Source: an uncultured Pseudomonadota bacterium
GTDB lineage: Bacteria; Bdellovibrionota_B; Oligoflexia; Oligoflexales; CAIYRB01
Reading direction: 5' to 3'
Assembly: GCA_903928445.1 (NCBI GenBank)
Contig: CAIYRB010000016.1
Coordinates: forward strand, 1 to 35,677
DNA length: 35,677 nt
The notes beneath the pieces are model-generated. The model had not been told where the DNA came from. It saw only the letters and a list, made by a program, of their open reading frames with translations, and ran no database searches. Below are positions 1 through 7,596 of the stretch, in pieces. The number at the start of each line of letters is the position of its first letter. Within the stretch, counting starts at the first letter, position 1. A program made the position numbers and the translations under genes.

Positions 1-1
1 C

Positions 2-208
2 ACTGCGCCCCCTCTAGTCGCTCCAGTATCTCTGCCAGCCGATCCTCCGCCTGCAGACGACGACCTCGAGCTACGTGGCGAAGATGTTTTCTTGCGCTTT
101 GGACCCCGTGAATACGAGCAGTGGCGAGGTAGAAATTCGGCCCGCTGTACGACCGTCGACTGCAACCCATCGCGCAGCTTTAAAGACACTAGCATGGACG
201 ACCCCTAA
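2..208 (+). CDS. C-terminal end of an unidentified protein (5' end outside window)
   Basis: A reading frame is open from base 2 to a TAA at 206-208, giving 68 residues. It starts with a Pro/Ala-rich stretch, then an acidic PPADDD patch, and ends with a more globular-looking tail rich in Arg and charged residues (two Cys five residues apart, final residues MDDP). The composition reads like a real protein C-terminus rather than chance, but no family is recognised. Its stop codon interlocks with the stop of the convergent pepQ gene: the four bases CTAA supply TAA on this strand and TAG on the other. The rest of the gene lies upstream of the window, so length and function cannot be judged. Confidence 0.5.
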   Translation, partial: TAPPLVAPVSLPADPPPADDDLELRGEDVFLRFGPREYEQWRGRNSARCTTVDCNPSRSFKDTSMDDP

Positions 209-1515
209 GGCAAAAAGGCACGAGTGATATTACGCTGACCGCTACGCGTCACAAGCACGTTGTCCTCGATGCGAATCCCACCGCACGGCATGAGGGTGTC
301 GATCAACGGCCAATTAAAACACGCCGCGTGCTCGCCGCTGCGCTGCGGCTTAAGCAACATATCGATAAAATAGACCCCGGGCTCAACGGTGAGGAGATTG
401 CCGGCGTCGAGGATGCGGCTTGCCCGCAGGGTTTTATGCTTGGCCTGCGGTGTCGGCAGGGTGCCGGTGCGATCGACTTGTTTACCAGCGACATCATGGA
501 CGTGGATGCCCAGCATATGACCAAGGCCGTGCGGGAAGAACACCTGCGATAGCCCACGCTCCACCGCCTGTTCTTTGCTGACGCTGCGCAGCACTCCGTG
601 GTCCAGCAGCAAGGCAGCGATATCAAGATGCGCCTGGGCATGCAGATGCTCAAACGACAGTCCTGGTTTGATCAAGCCGCAAAGATTTTGCTGCAGCTTA
701 TTCATCCCGCCGAGCAGGTTGCGAAACTCCGCCGGTGCGGCATCGGCGGCATAGGAGCGGGTGATGTCGCAGGCATAACCTTTGTAACGCACGCCAGCAT
801 CCAGGAGAAAGGTCTTGCCCAGTCGGGTCTTGTCGCGCTTTTTATGATAGTGCAAGACGGCTGCCTTCTCGTTGAGGCAGACGATGGTTTCGTAGGGAAG
901 CTGCCGATCAATCTGCCGAATCGCCCGCATATAGGCATGGTGGATATCCAGCTCAGATCCCCCTGCAAAGAAGGCTTCGCGCGCAGCGACATGACCGGTT
1001 GCCGCGCGCCGCGTGGCGCGCTCGACGCATTTGACCTCGTATTCCGACTTAAAGCTGCGCTCCCAATTGAGCCTTGGCAGCAGGTTGGCGGCATCGGTCT
1101 TGAGGCCGGCTGCCTCGGCCCTTGCCTTATCTGGACCAATATAAATGCCGTCGCGCACCTTCGCGATATGTTGCCAAAGCGCCTCGACGTTGCCGAAGGA
1201 TGTGATGTTGAACTCCGCCAACCAAAAGGCGTCCTCCAAATCGGCATGCTCATGCCAGTAGTCGTCGGGAATGTAGGCGCACAGCTCCGGCTTTTGTCCC
1301 GGGCGGATCACCAGCAGGTGATTTTCACCGCTGAGGGGGCACCAGTGGTTGAAATGATGGTAGCTGCGATGGCTTACCGCGGCATCGTCTTCCGCATAAT
1401 ACTGTAACTCGCCAGCGCCGATGACCAGGGCGTCAAAGCGGCATTCGCGCAGCGCCTGTTCGGTGGATTTTTGCCGCAGGGCGATGTGTTGGCGAAAGAT
1501 CACGGATAATGACAT
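205..1515 (-). CDS. pepQ: Xaa-Pro dipeptidase (prolidase) PepQ
   Basis: A 436-residue cytosolic metallopeptidase that cleaves dipeptides with C-terminal proline. The length and many blocks resemble E. coli PepQ as I remember it (443 residues): DYWH near 85, YIGP near 125, SFKSEYE near 154. The pita-bread (M24) metal ligands are all visible: D239 in LLDAG, D250 in CDITR, H333 in FPHGLGH, E378 in TVEPG and E417 in GIRIEDN, so the enzyme should be active with two metal ions. The ATG is preceded by a G-rich ribosome site. It lies 78 bases after dctM on the same strand with no convincing terminator between, so it may be the last gene of the TRAP transporter operon. That would suggest that imported or internal proline peptides are linked to this locus, but this is inference. 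Confidence 0.93.
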   Translation of the reverse strand: MSLSVIFRQHIALRQKSTEQALRECRFDALVIGAGELQYYAEDDAAVSHRSYHHFNHWCPLSGENHLLVIRPGQKPELCAYIPDDYWHEHADLEDAFWLAEFNITSFGNVEALWQHIAKVRDGIYIGPDKARAEAAGLKTDAANLLPRLNWERSFKSEYEVKCVERATRRAATGHVAAREAFFAGGSELDIHHAYMRAIRQIDRQLPYETIVCLNEKAAVLHYHKKRDKTRLGKTFLLDAGVRYKGYACDITRSYAADAAPAEFRNLLGGMNKLQQNLCGLIKPGLSFEHLHAQAHLDIAALLLDHGVLRSVSKEQAVERGLSQVFFPHGLGHMLGIHVHDVAGKQVDRTGTLPTPQAKHKTLRASRILDAGNLLTVEPGVYFIDMLLKPQRSGEHAACFNWPLIDTLMPCGGIRIEDNVLVTRSGQRNITRAFLP

Positions 1516-1593
1516 GACTAAAACCCCCCTACAAAGGAACTCGCATGGTATCAGCGGAGCACCATACCGGGCCGCGCCCCGGCGGTAAACCCC

Positions 1594-2856
1594 TTACTGC
1601 TTGATCCACATCAAACTCAAAAAGGGAATATAGGTCACAATCATCAGCGCGATAAACGAAAGAATCAAAAACGGCCAAGTCGCCCGGTAAACATCGGCAA
1701 TAGGCCGCTTAAATCTGGCACTCGCAATAAATAGATTGATACCAAAGGGCGGCGCGATATAGCCGATTTCGAGATTGGTCAGAAAGATAATCCCCATATG
1801 CACCGGGTGAATATCGTACTCCTTTGCGATCGGCAAAATCAGTGGCACGACGACGATAATCGCGCTGAACACGTCCTTCATCGCACCGATAACCAAAAGG
1901 AACACATTGAAGAACAGGAGTAGGCTATAGCGGTTGTGAAAGACCTGCTTCATCACCACTAAAACCTTGAGCGGAATCTCCTGATCAACCAGAAAGTTGG
2001 TAAAGCCAAGTGCCAAACATAGAATCATTAAGATGGCACCGACTAAATACATGCTGTCGATGATGATTCTGGTCAGATCCCTTTTCACCTGCAGATCGCG
2101 AAAGACGACAAACTCGACGATAAAGACATAGAGCACCGTCAGAGTCGACATTTCCGACACCGTCGCATAGCCGCCGTAGATGCCAACTGCGATCACGACC
2201 GGTAAGGCCACCTCCCAAATACCGCCCTTAAGCGCGGCCCAAACCTCGGCCCAAGAAAATGGTTCGACGTCTTTTTTCTCGCCTTTTTTAATCGCCCATA
2301 AGGCATAGACGATCATGATGACCGTGCCGGGCACGATGCCGGCTTTAAACAGATCGGCGATATCCACCTTGGCGATCACACCGTAAAGGATGAGTGGCAG
2401 GCTTGGAGGAAACAGCAGCCCGAGTGAGCCACACGTTGTCAGCAGTCCAAGCGAAAACATATCGCTGTAGTTTTGCTCTCTCAGCACAGGGTAGAGCAAA
2501 GCCCCCAAGGCTATGATGGTAACGCCAGAAGCACCGGTAAAGGCCGTGAAAAAGGCGCACACCACGAGCGAGACGATGGCAATCCCACCAGGAAAGTGAC
2601 CACAAAGGGCCTTTGCCAGGCGGATGATCCGCTGCGGTGAATGCGATTCGGCCAGCATATAACCAGCCAGAGTAAACAGCGGGATTGAAGCCAAACTCGG
2701 CGTGCTAGCGACGCGAAACATCTCGATACCGATCGAGGACATTTCGATCTGAAACAGCGAAAAGCACACCAAGGAGGCAATGCCCAAGACGATAAATAGT
2801 GGTACGCCGATCAGGGCGCAGATCAATATAAATATCGTGGCGATGATTCCAAGCAA
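1594..2856 (-). CDS. dctM: TRAP transporter large permease (DctM family)
   Basis: A 420-residue, very hydrophobic inner-membrane protein of the DctM type, the ion-coupled transport subunit of a tripartite ATP-independent periplasmic transporter. About eleven to twelve membrane segments can be seen along its whole length. Family-typical stretches include SIPLFTLAGYMLAES near 56-70, GASGVTIIALGALLYP near 108-123, SLGLLFPPSLPLILYG near 143-158, and EIGYIAPPFGINLFIAS near 362-378. It lies 5 bases after dctQ, so the two are co-transcribed and probably translationally coupled. The substrate cannot be read from this subunit; see the binding protein and TatT. Confidence 0.92.
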   Translation of the reverse strand: MLGIIATIFILICALIGVPLFIVLGIASLVCFSLFQIEMSSIGIEMFRVASTPSLASIPLFTLAGYMLAESHSPQRIIRLAKALCGHFPGGIAIVSLVVCAFFTAFTGASGVTIIALGALLYPVLREQNYSDMFSLGLLTTCGSLGLLFPPSLPLILYGVIAKVDIADLFKAGIVPGTVIMIVYALWAIKKGEKKDVEPFSWAEVWAALKGGIWEVALPVVIAVGIYGGYATVSEMSTLTVLYVFIVEFVVFRDLQVKRDLTRIIIDSMYLVGAILMILCLALGFTNFLVDQEIPLKVLVVMKQVFHNRYSLLLFFNVFLLVIGAMKDVFSAIIVVVPLILPIAKEYDIHPVHMGIIFLTNLEIGYIAPPFGINLFIASARFKRPIADVYRATWPFLILSFIALMIVTYIPFLSLMWIKQ

Positions 2857-2861
2857 AGCTC

Positions 2862-3341
2862 TTACTCCTGTTGGAAGGTCACGACAAACAAATAGAAGAA
2901 GCGGTAGGCCATGAATAAAAAGCCCACCGGAATCACTGCGACCCAGACAGCGCTGTGAATCTGCAGGAACTCAGCTTTGCCAAACTCGATTTCCGAACGG
3001 AGAAAATCCGTGCTCGCCTTGACCAAAAACAGCAAAGCGAGCGCCGAAATCAGTGCAATGGCGCGCCTCAGCAGTCGGTGCCAATGCGGCACATGCTCGA
3101 CGTACTTCACCAGCAGGTCGATGCCGATGTGTTTGCCTTTACCAGTGATCAAGACGCCAGCAAGAAAGGCGCTAACGAGGACTAAATGCCGCACCAAGGG
3201 ATCGATCCAGTCCGGCGACACATGAACCCAGCGTCCGACGATGCCGCCGAGGCTTAGGGAAAAAATACCCAGAATGGCAACCACCAGTAGACTGGACGAT
3301 ACCCGTTCCAATAATTGGTCAAGACCCTTAAGCCAACGCAT
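2862..3341 (-). CDS. dctQ: TRAP transporter small permease (DctQ family)
   Basis: A small inner-membrane subunit (about 159 residues) with four predicted membrane segments, matching the DctQ family, which supports the large permease. A conserved DctQ feature is visible: the segment FLAGVLITGKGKHIGIDLLV, where polar GKGKHI follows a membrane helix. I chose the ATG at 3341, because a GGAGG ribosome site ends five bases before it. A TTG at 3362 would extend the protein by seven residues but puts that ribosome site inside the gene. It starts 21 bases after the dctP stop and ends 5 bases before dctM. Confidence 0.9.
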   Translation of the reverse strand: MRWLKGLDQLLERVSSSLLVVAILGIFSLSLGGIVGRWVHVSPDWIDPLVRHLVLVSAFLAGVLITGKGKHIGIDLLVKYVEHVPHWHRLLRRAIALISALALLFLVKASTDFLRSEIEFGKAEFLQIHSAVWVAVIPVGFLFMAYRFFYLFVVTFQQE

Positions 3342-3362
3342 CATCACCTCCGCACCGCCCAA

Positions 3363-4358
3363 CTATTTGCCGCTGACACTTTTTTCGAATAAATCGAAGG
3401 TCTTTTTCGAGAAGACTTTACCGGTCAGCTCGGCGATGACCGCGAGCCGTACCTTCTTCGCTTGCTCCAGATCCGTCTTGGGTAGGTCGATGAACTTCAT
3501 GCCCATTTTTTTCATGGTTTGCAGTGCTTCATCATTGCCCTTTACCACCTCATCGTTGGTCAGCTGAATGTAGCGCTGGCCAAGGTCTTCGACAATTTTC
3601 TGATCTTCTTTGCTGATTTTGTCAAAGGCCTTGCTCGACAACATCAGGGCACCGAAGCCATAGGTGACTGGATAATTTAACAAGTATTCGACCTTGGTGT
3701 TCCACTGTAGAGCCAAAATTCCTAGCGGTGGGCCAAACACGGTATCGACTAGGCCAGTGGACAGGGACGGCAGGACGTCAGTCAGACCGAGGTTAATCGG
3801 GGTAAACTGCAAGCCTTTAAGCATGGCACTGACAATCTCATCGCCGGTCCAAGACCAGAATTTGGTCTTTCGGATCTCTTCGAAGCTAGCGACGGTCTTT
3901 TTCGAAATAATATAGACCTTACCCTGCTCGTACAGGCCGAGAACCTTGAAGCCCTTGGAGGCAAAGCCCTCGGCAAAGTATGGCCCGAGGTCCTTCATCG
4001 CTTTGAGGGCCAAGGCGCGGTCATCAACGAAGTTAAACGGCAGCTCCAGGACCCTCACGTCGCTGTACACACTGCCCATGGCCGACCCGGTGAGGATGCC
4101 GCCTTGCAGCTGGCCGACGCGGATTTTGCGCAGGATATCCGGCTCGTCACCTTGGACCCCGCCGGAATAGAGTTTGATTTCGACCCGAGAAGCGGTCTTT
4201 TCTTTGACCTCTTGGGCAAACTTTTTCAGATTATTCGTCCACGCCGAATCGTCTGGAATGATGGTCGCTAGCTTAAGGGTTTCCGCTTGCAGCGGCGGGG
4301 CTAAGGCGAACCCGGCCAGGGCGACCCATAAGCCTAACTTTACGGCAGTTCTTTGCAT
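3363..4358 (-). CDS. dctP: TRAP transporter substrate-binding protein (DctP/TatP-like)
   Basis: A 331-residue periplasmic solute-binding protein with a clear signal peptide (about residues 1-25, likely cut after LQA). DctP-family blocks are visible: IKLYSGGVQGDE near 61, KIRVGQLQGG near 78, VLELPFNF near 103, and LPSLSTGLVD near 200. The usual DctP segment K-x-R, whose Arg pins the carboxylate of the ligand, appears here as KFW (residues 166-168), so the ligand may not be a simple carboxylate. The ATG at 4358 is chosen because AAGGA lies seven bases upstream; a TTG at 4373 is in frame but has no such site. It lies between tatT and dctQ in one operon. Confidence 0.9.
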   Translation of the reverse strand: MQRTAVKLGLWVALAGFALAPPLQAETLKLATIIPDDSAWTNNLKKFAQEVKEKTASRVEIKLYSGGVQGDEPDILRKIRVGQLQGGILTGSAMGSVYSDVRVLELPFNFVDDRALALKAMKDLGPYFAEGFASKGFKVLGLYEQGKVYIISKKTVASFEEIRKTKFWSWTGDEIVSAMLKGLQFTPINLGLTDVLPSLSTGLVDTVFGPPLGILALQWNTKVEYLLNYPVTYGFGALMLSSKAFDKISKEDQKIVEDLGQRYIQLTNDEVVKGNDEALQTMKKMGMKFIDLPKTDLEQAKKVRLAVIAELTGKVFSKKTFDLFEKSVSGK

Positions 4359-4376
4359 CCTGTGGTCCTTCAATGG

Positions 4377-5423
4377 TTAAAATAAGGAAGATTCGTGGCG
4401 TTGAATGATGCTCAAGCGTTTGGCAGCGACTGCGGATAAGAAGGCGGTTTTGACCTGCACTAGATCCTGGCTGCTTGGTTCACCCGGGATAAAGCTGGCC
4501 TGCTCCTGTTGTTCCTTGAGCAAAGGCAAAACCAAAGACTTTTCCTTGAGGTACTCATCTTTGAGGCCGAGTGGAACCAGATAGCGCTCGATATAAGCCT
4601 CTCGAACCATCAAACTTCGTGGATATTTTTTGATGGCGGCGAGAAAGATCGACTGCGCTTTGGCCGGATCACCCCCCAAAGCTTTTGGCCGCGAGGCCGC
4701 ATAGCTTGCCGCAAACATCTCGCAAAACCCGTACTGAAAGTCCGCCGCCAGAGAGCAGCCAAAGTCCGCTAGCTGATTGACGATGCTGAGTTGCGATAAA
4801 AGCGTCGCGTTGGACTTTTGCAGGTTGATCATGCTGGCCCAGGCTTGGACGGTAAACAGCAGGGCTTCCACGCCCGAGGTGTCGCTAGCGCTGAAGTGAG
4901 CGCGAAGCAATGCATCCAACTGATGCTCCGCGTTGGCCTTGAACAGAGCATCAGCGGTCAGGTCGTAAGTCGCCAGGAATTGAAAGCCGTAAGACAGCGC
5001 CTTAGAGTAGTTGCGGATGGTCTCAGCTCGTAACGGGCCATCGGTGACATCACTGAAACGTTCGTCCAGATAGAGGGTTTCGTTGATGCCAAAGGCATAG
5101 GCCGTGTAGCCTTTGACCAAGGCCTGCAACAGATCTTTGTTGGTCGGATCTATAGAATGGAGTCCGGCAACGGTCTTCAGATTGGCCGGAAGGGCCTTAG
5201 CGGCCATATCCCAGTCGGACTCGCTTTCCATCTCGGCACTTGCGGTCCGGAACAGGCCGCCTGTGGCACCAACGGCCAGTCGATTTGGACTACAGGACGC
5301 ACCTAAAGCCTCGACTAAGACCAGAAGCAAGAAGGCTTGAAAACGAGCCACCACATTGTTCGATTTTACCAATATAATGACCCCGCATTGTGATTTTTTA
5401 AATCTTAGCATCGTCACCGGCAA
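4377..5423 (-). CDS. tatT: TatT-type TRAP-associated TPR lipoprotein
   Basis: Encodes a lipoprotein with a signal sequence ending in a lipobox LGASC, followed by an all-helical body of TPR-like repeats. Features typical of the TatT family (known from Treponema Tp0956) include GLFRTAS soon after the lipobox, the YTAYAFG helix, and a long alpha-helical region with YGFCEMFAASYAASRPKALGGD. In that family the TPR trimer docks to the binding protein and is thought to help hand over a hydrophobic ligand. The 5' end is uncertain: frame starts exist at TTG 5423 and ATG 5411, and a TTG near 5372 preceded by GGGG would give a normal-length signal peptide. It is the first gene of the operon, 18 bases before dctP. 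Confidence 0.8.
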   Translation of the reverse strand: MPVTMLRFKKSQCGVIILVKSNNVVARFQAFLLLVLVEALGASCSPNRLAVGATGGLFRTASAEMESESDWDMAAKALPANLKTVAGLHSIDPTNKDLLQALVKGYTAYAFGINETLYLDERFSDVTDGPLRAETIRNYSKALSYGFQFLATYDLTADALFKANAEHQLDALLRAHFSASDTSGVEALLFTVQAWASMINLQKSNATLLSQLSIVNQLADFGCSLAADFQYGFCEMFAASYAASRPKALGGDPAKAQSIFLAAIKKYPRSLMVREAYIERYLVPLGLKDEYLKEKSLVLPLLKEQQEQASFIPGEPSSQDLVQVKTAFLSAVAAKRLSIIQRHESSLF

Positions 5424-5545
5424 ATTGAAATAATAGGGCTAAAAGCGGTGTTGGACGGCAAAGTGGCGCTATAGGAGTTGTCGCCGCGCACGGCGCCGTC
5501 TACACTCACCATTGATCGTCTCAGTTCATGACGGAAAGGATCTCC

Positions 5546-6025
5546 ATGCTTCGAGCCTCTGCCCCGCTTCTTGCCGTACTAACTTTACTCAGCGGCGGCT
5601 GCAAGGCGCGCAATCCCGACGCTGCCGGCTTAATGTCGGAGCCGTCCGCCTCCACCGGCCAGGAAGTGGCCAAAGGCGGTGACTGGACGCTCAGCTGCGT
5701 CGGCGCCGAAGGCGACGCCAACAAATCGACCTATATGCTTCAGGTTCAAGGTGCCGTCAGCCCGACCGACGAAGGCCAGGACATCCTGGTGTCGGCAAAC
5801 AAGACCAACGACGGTCACACCGAATCTTTGGCTGATCATGAACAAGGGCACGGAGCCCTATCCGCAACAGGATCGCTGTTCTTAGGCTTCTTCTCCGGCG
5901 TCCTAACGGCCAACCCGCAAGCTGGGATCTTACCGGCGACGCATAGCGGCGTACTGACCTTGGCCAAGGACCCCAATGTCGAAGGGCTTAAGGTTCGCTG
6001 TCAGCTGACTAAGGTTAGCAAATAG
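5546..6025 (+). CDS. Small lipoprotein of unknown function
   Basis: A 159-residue predicted lipoprotein: hydrophobic signal sequence and lipobox LSGGC, then KARNPDAAG. The mature part is mostly small and polar residues with two further Cys (in LSCVG and KVRCQL) that could pair. It contains ADHEQGHGALSATGSLFLGFFSGVLT, a Gly-rich hydrophobic patch. No family recognised. The ATG at 5546 is chosen over the ATG at 5528, because AAGGA ends five bases before 5546 and nothing suitable precedes 5528. It diverges from tatT and converges with the GNAT gene across a short hairpin. Confidence 0.7.
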   Translation: MLRASAPLLAVLTLLSGGCKARNPDAAGLMSEPSASTGQEVAKGGDWTLSCVGAEGDANKSTYMLQVQGAVSPTDEGQDILVSANKTNDGHTESLADHEQGHGALSATGSLFLGFFSGVLTANPQAGILPATHSGVLTLAKDPNVEGLKVRCQLTKVSK

Positions 6026-6046
6026 CCTGGCGACAGGTCGCCAGGC
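6025..6046. terminator. Palindromic hairpin between convergent genes
   Basis: A perfect 10-base inverted repeat (GCCTGGCGAC / GTCGCCAGGC) separated by two bases fills the 23-base gap between the lipoprotein stop and the stop of the convergent acetyltransferase. It has no T-run on either side, so it is not a classic intrinsic terminator, but its position suggests a bidirectional end signal. Confidence 0.4.
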
Positions 6047-6048
6047 GA

Positions 6049-6561
6049 CTACAGCGATTCGAGGATAAAATACCCAGGCACCTTCTGCGGGCCAGCTTCA
6101 CGTAGCTCGGTTTGCGCTTGGGTCACCGGTCGAAACCCAAAGCGGGTGAACAACTTTTGCGCCTTGTCCATCTGCGGCGTCGTCTCTAGATACAGGCTGC
6201 GGTAACCCAACCGCTTTGCCTCCTCGATACAGCGCTTCAGCAGGCGGGTCCCGTAACCCCGGCCCCGGAAACCCTCTTCGAGTACCAGATCTCGGACCTC
6301 ACCTAAACCCTCCGACGGTGGCAACCCGTGAAGCGACCCAATACCTGCCGCACCGATGCAATGACCGCTGGTTTTATCGCGCAGGACAAAAAAGCGCGCC
6401 CCCTCGACGCCGTAGGTCCCCGTCAGGTTTTGCAACCGCCTAAAGGTCGCGGCCAAGACGCTGCCCGCCTCCTCGTAGCCCTGAAGATTGCGGCTAATCA
6501 GATCCCTCACGAAGCCTTCGGTCTCGCTGGATAGATCCTCTATCGACACCTCATCACTCAT
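6049..6561 (-). CDS. GNAT family N-acetyltransferase
   Basis: A 170-residue protein with the Gcn5-related acetyltransferase fold. The acetyl-CoA binding motif is clear: EVRDLVLEEGFRGRGYGTRLL, with R99-x-x-G-x-G/Y-G-T matching motif A. It is followed by CIEEAKRLGYRSLYLETTPQMDKAQKLFTRFGFRPV, the usual motif B with the Tyr/Phe-Gly end. The substrate is unknown. It is likely monocistronic, converging with the upstream lipoprotein gene, and is separated from the next plus-strand gene by about 210 bases in which I see no other gene. Confidence 0.88.
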   Translation of the reverse strand: MSDEVSIEDLSSETEGFVRDLISRNLQGYEEAGSVLAATFRRLQNLTGTYGVEGARFFVLRDKTSGHCIGAAGIGSLHGLPPSEGLGEVRDLVLEEGFRGRGYGTRLLKRCIEEAKRLGYRSLYLETTPQMDKAQKLFTRFGFRPVTQAQTELREAGPQKVPGYFILESL

Positions 6562-6774
6562 ACGTCAAACCTTAATATTTCGTCACATCAGGCCGTTACA
6601 GCCGCGAGCTTACCATCAGGATGCGGAGGCGTCCTTAAAAGGGAGTCTACGCGCAAGCATAGCAAACTTGGGCTAGACGGTGACCAAGAAACTCTGCTTG
6701 CCTTTTCTTGGCGCCCCCTGAATAACAGGAAGCCCAAGGACTATCGGCAAGATACCAGCCGTTAAGGAGACCAG

Positions 6775-7437
6775 ATGCACAAGCTAAGCCACGCGGTGAT
6801 TGCAGCTTTCATGACCACTGCAGCGGCAATGTCGCAAGCTAGCCCAGCGGAGGCCACCGAATTAAGCTTGGTAAGCGGTCTGTTTCGCAACGAATCGTAC
6901 AAAACCAACGGCAACGATGCGGGCAGCAAAACCACCATCGACCTGGGTACCCGTGTCTCGGCTCCCCTAGACGGCCGGATTTATTGGCTAGCCCAGGGTG
7001 ATTTGAGCCTCAAAAACTACTCCAAAGGCGACAACGCAGCCGCCCCAAGCAGCTCGACAGGTATCGTATTAGGCGGCGGTCTTCGCTATTATTTCCTTAA
7101 GTTAGCCGAACATGTCGAGCCCTATGGCAACCTCATTGGGGAGGTCCGAAGCAGCAAGGATGCCACGCCCGAATCAGGCGGGTACAAAGAAACGGAAAAA
7201 AACGGCTTATACTACCACGCCGACTTTGGTATAAGGCTCAGCCTGCAGAAGGAGTTCTTTGTCGACTTCGAGGTGCCGCTGTTTGATAGCGCCTTGTTCG
7301 CCACAGAAAAGTCCGGCACAACCACCTTTGGCCCGCCTAAGGTGAGCACGACGTCAGAGACCAAGAGGACCGAATTATTCGCTCAGAGTGCCGGCAGCTT
7401 AAACGATTTTAAAGTAGCGTTAGGTATGCGGTTCTAA
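6775..7437 (+). CDS. Predicted outer-membrane beta-barrel protein
   Basis: A 220-residue secreted protein: signal peptide about residues 1-27 (…SQASPAEA), then alternating polar/hydrophobic strands such as LDGRIYWLAQGDLSLKNY, GIVLGGGLRYYFLKL and GLYYHADFGIRLSLQ, and a C-terminal LGMRF ending in Phe, the usual outer-membrane insertion signal. The size suits an eight-stranded barrel of the OmpA/OmpW type, but no named family is recognised. An AAGGAGA ribosome site lies seven bases before the ATG. A hyperbasic 45-residue gene follows 21 bases downstream, so the two may be co-transcribed. Confidence 0.72.
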   Translation: MHKLSHAVIAAFMTTAAAMSQASPAEATELSLVSGLFRNESYKTNGNDAGSKTTIDLGTRVSAPLDGRIYWLAQGDLSLKNYSKGDNAAAPSSSTGIVLGGGLRYYFLKLAEHVEPYGNLIGEVRSSKDATPESGGYKETEKNGLYYHADFGIRLSLQKEFFVDFEVPLFDSALFATEKSGTTTFGPPKVSTTSETKRTELFAQSAGSLNDFKVALGMRF

Positions 7438-7458
7438 AAGATTTCAGGAGACAGAGTC

Positions 7459-7596
7459 ATGGCAGCTAAAGGTACCCGTCCCGCTCGTAACCGCAAAAAA
7501 TCCGCTCGCTACCGCGCCAAGAAAAAGCTGCGCATTCGCAAGAAGCGTCGTCAATTTCCGGGCCGCAAGAACCAGCCAAACGGTCGCTGGCGCTAA
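7459..7596 (+). CDS. Hyperbasic 45-residue protein
   Basis: A short gene with ATG at 7459 and TAA at 7594-7596, preceded by AGGAG with eight bases of spacing. The product starts MAAKGTRPARNRKK and ends PNGRWR. Of 45 residues, 12 are Arg and 9 are Lys, and there is no Asp or Glu. This is the make-up of a small ribosomal protein (compare bTHX or L34) or a nucleoid protein, and it should bind nucleic acid. It matches neither L34 nor Thx by eye. It follows the barrel gene by 21 bases. Its stop interlocks with the stop of the convergent pfkA gene (CTAA shared). Confidence 0.75.
   Translation: MAAKGTRPARNRKKSARYRAKKKLRIRKKRRQFPGRKNQPNGRWR

Noticed and set aside
598..1407. A 269-codon open frame on the plus strand opposite pepQ
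   Set aside because: It is antisense to a clearly conserved gene, has no family features and follows from the GC-rich codon use of pepQ.
1516..1593. Inverted repeat CCGGG/CCCGG between dctM and pepQ, considered as a terminator
   Set aside because: The stem is short, lacks a T-run and leaves the genes close enough for one transcript; left undecided.
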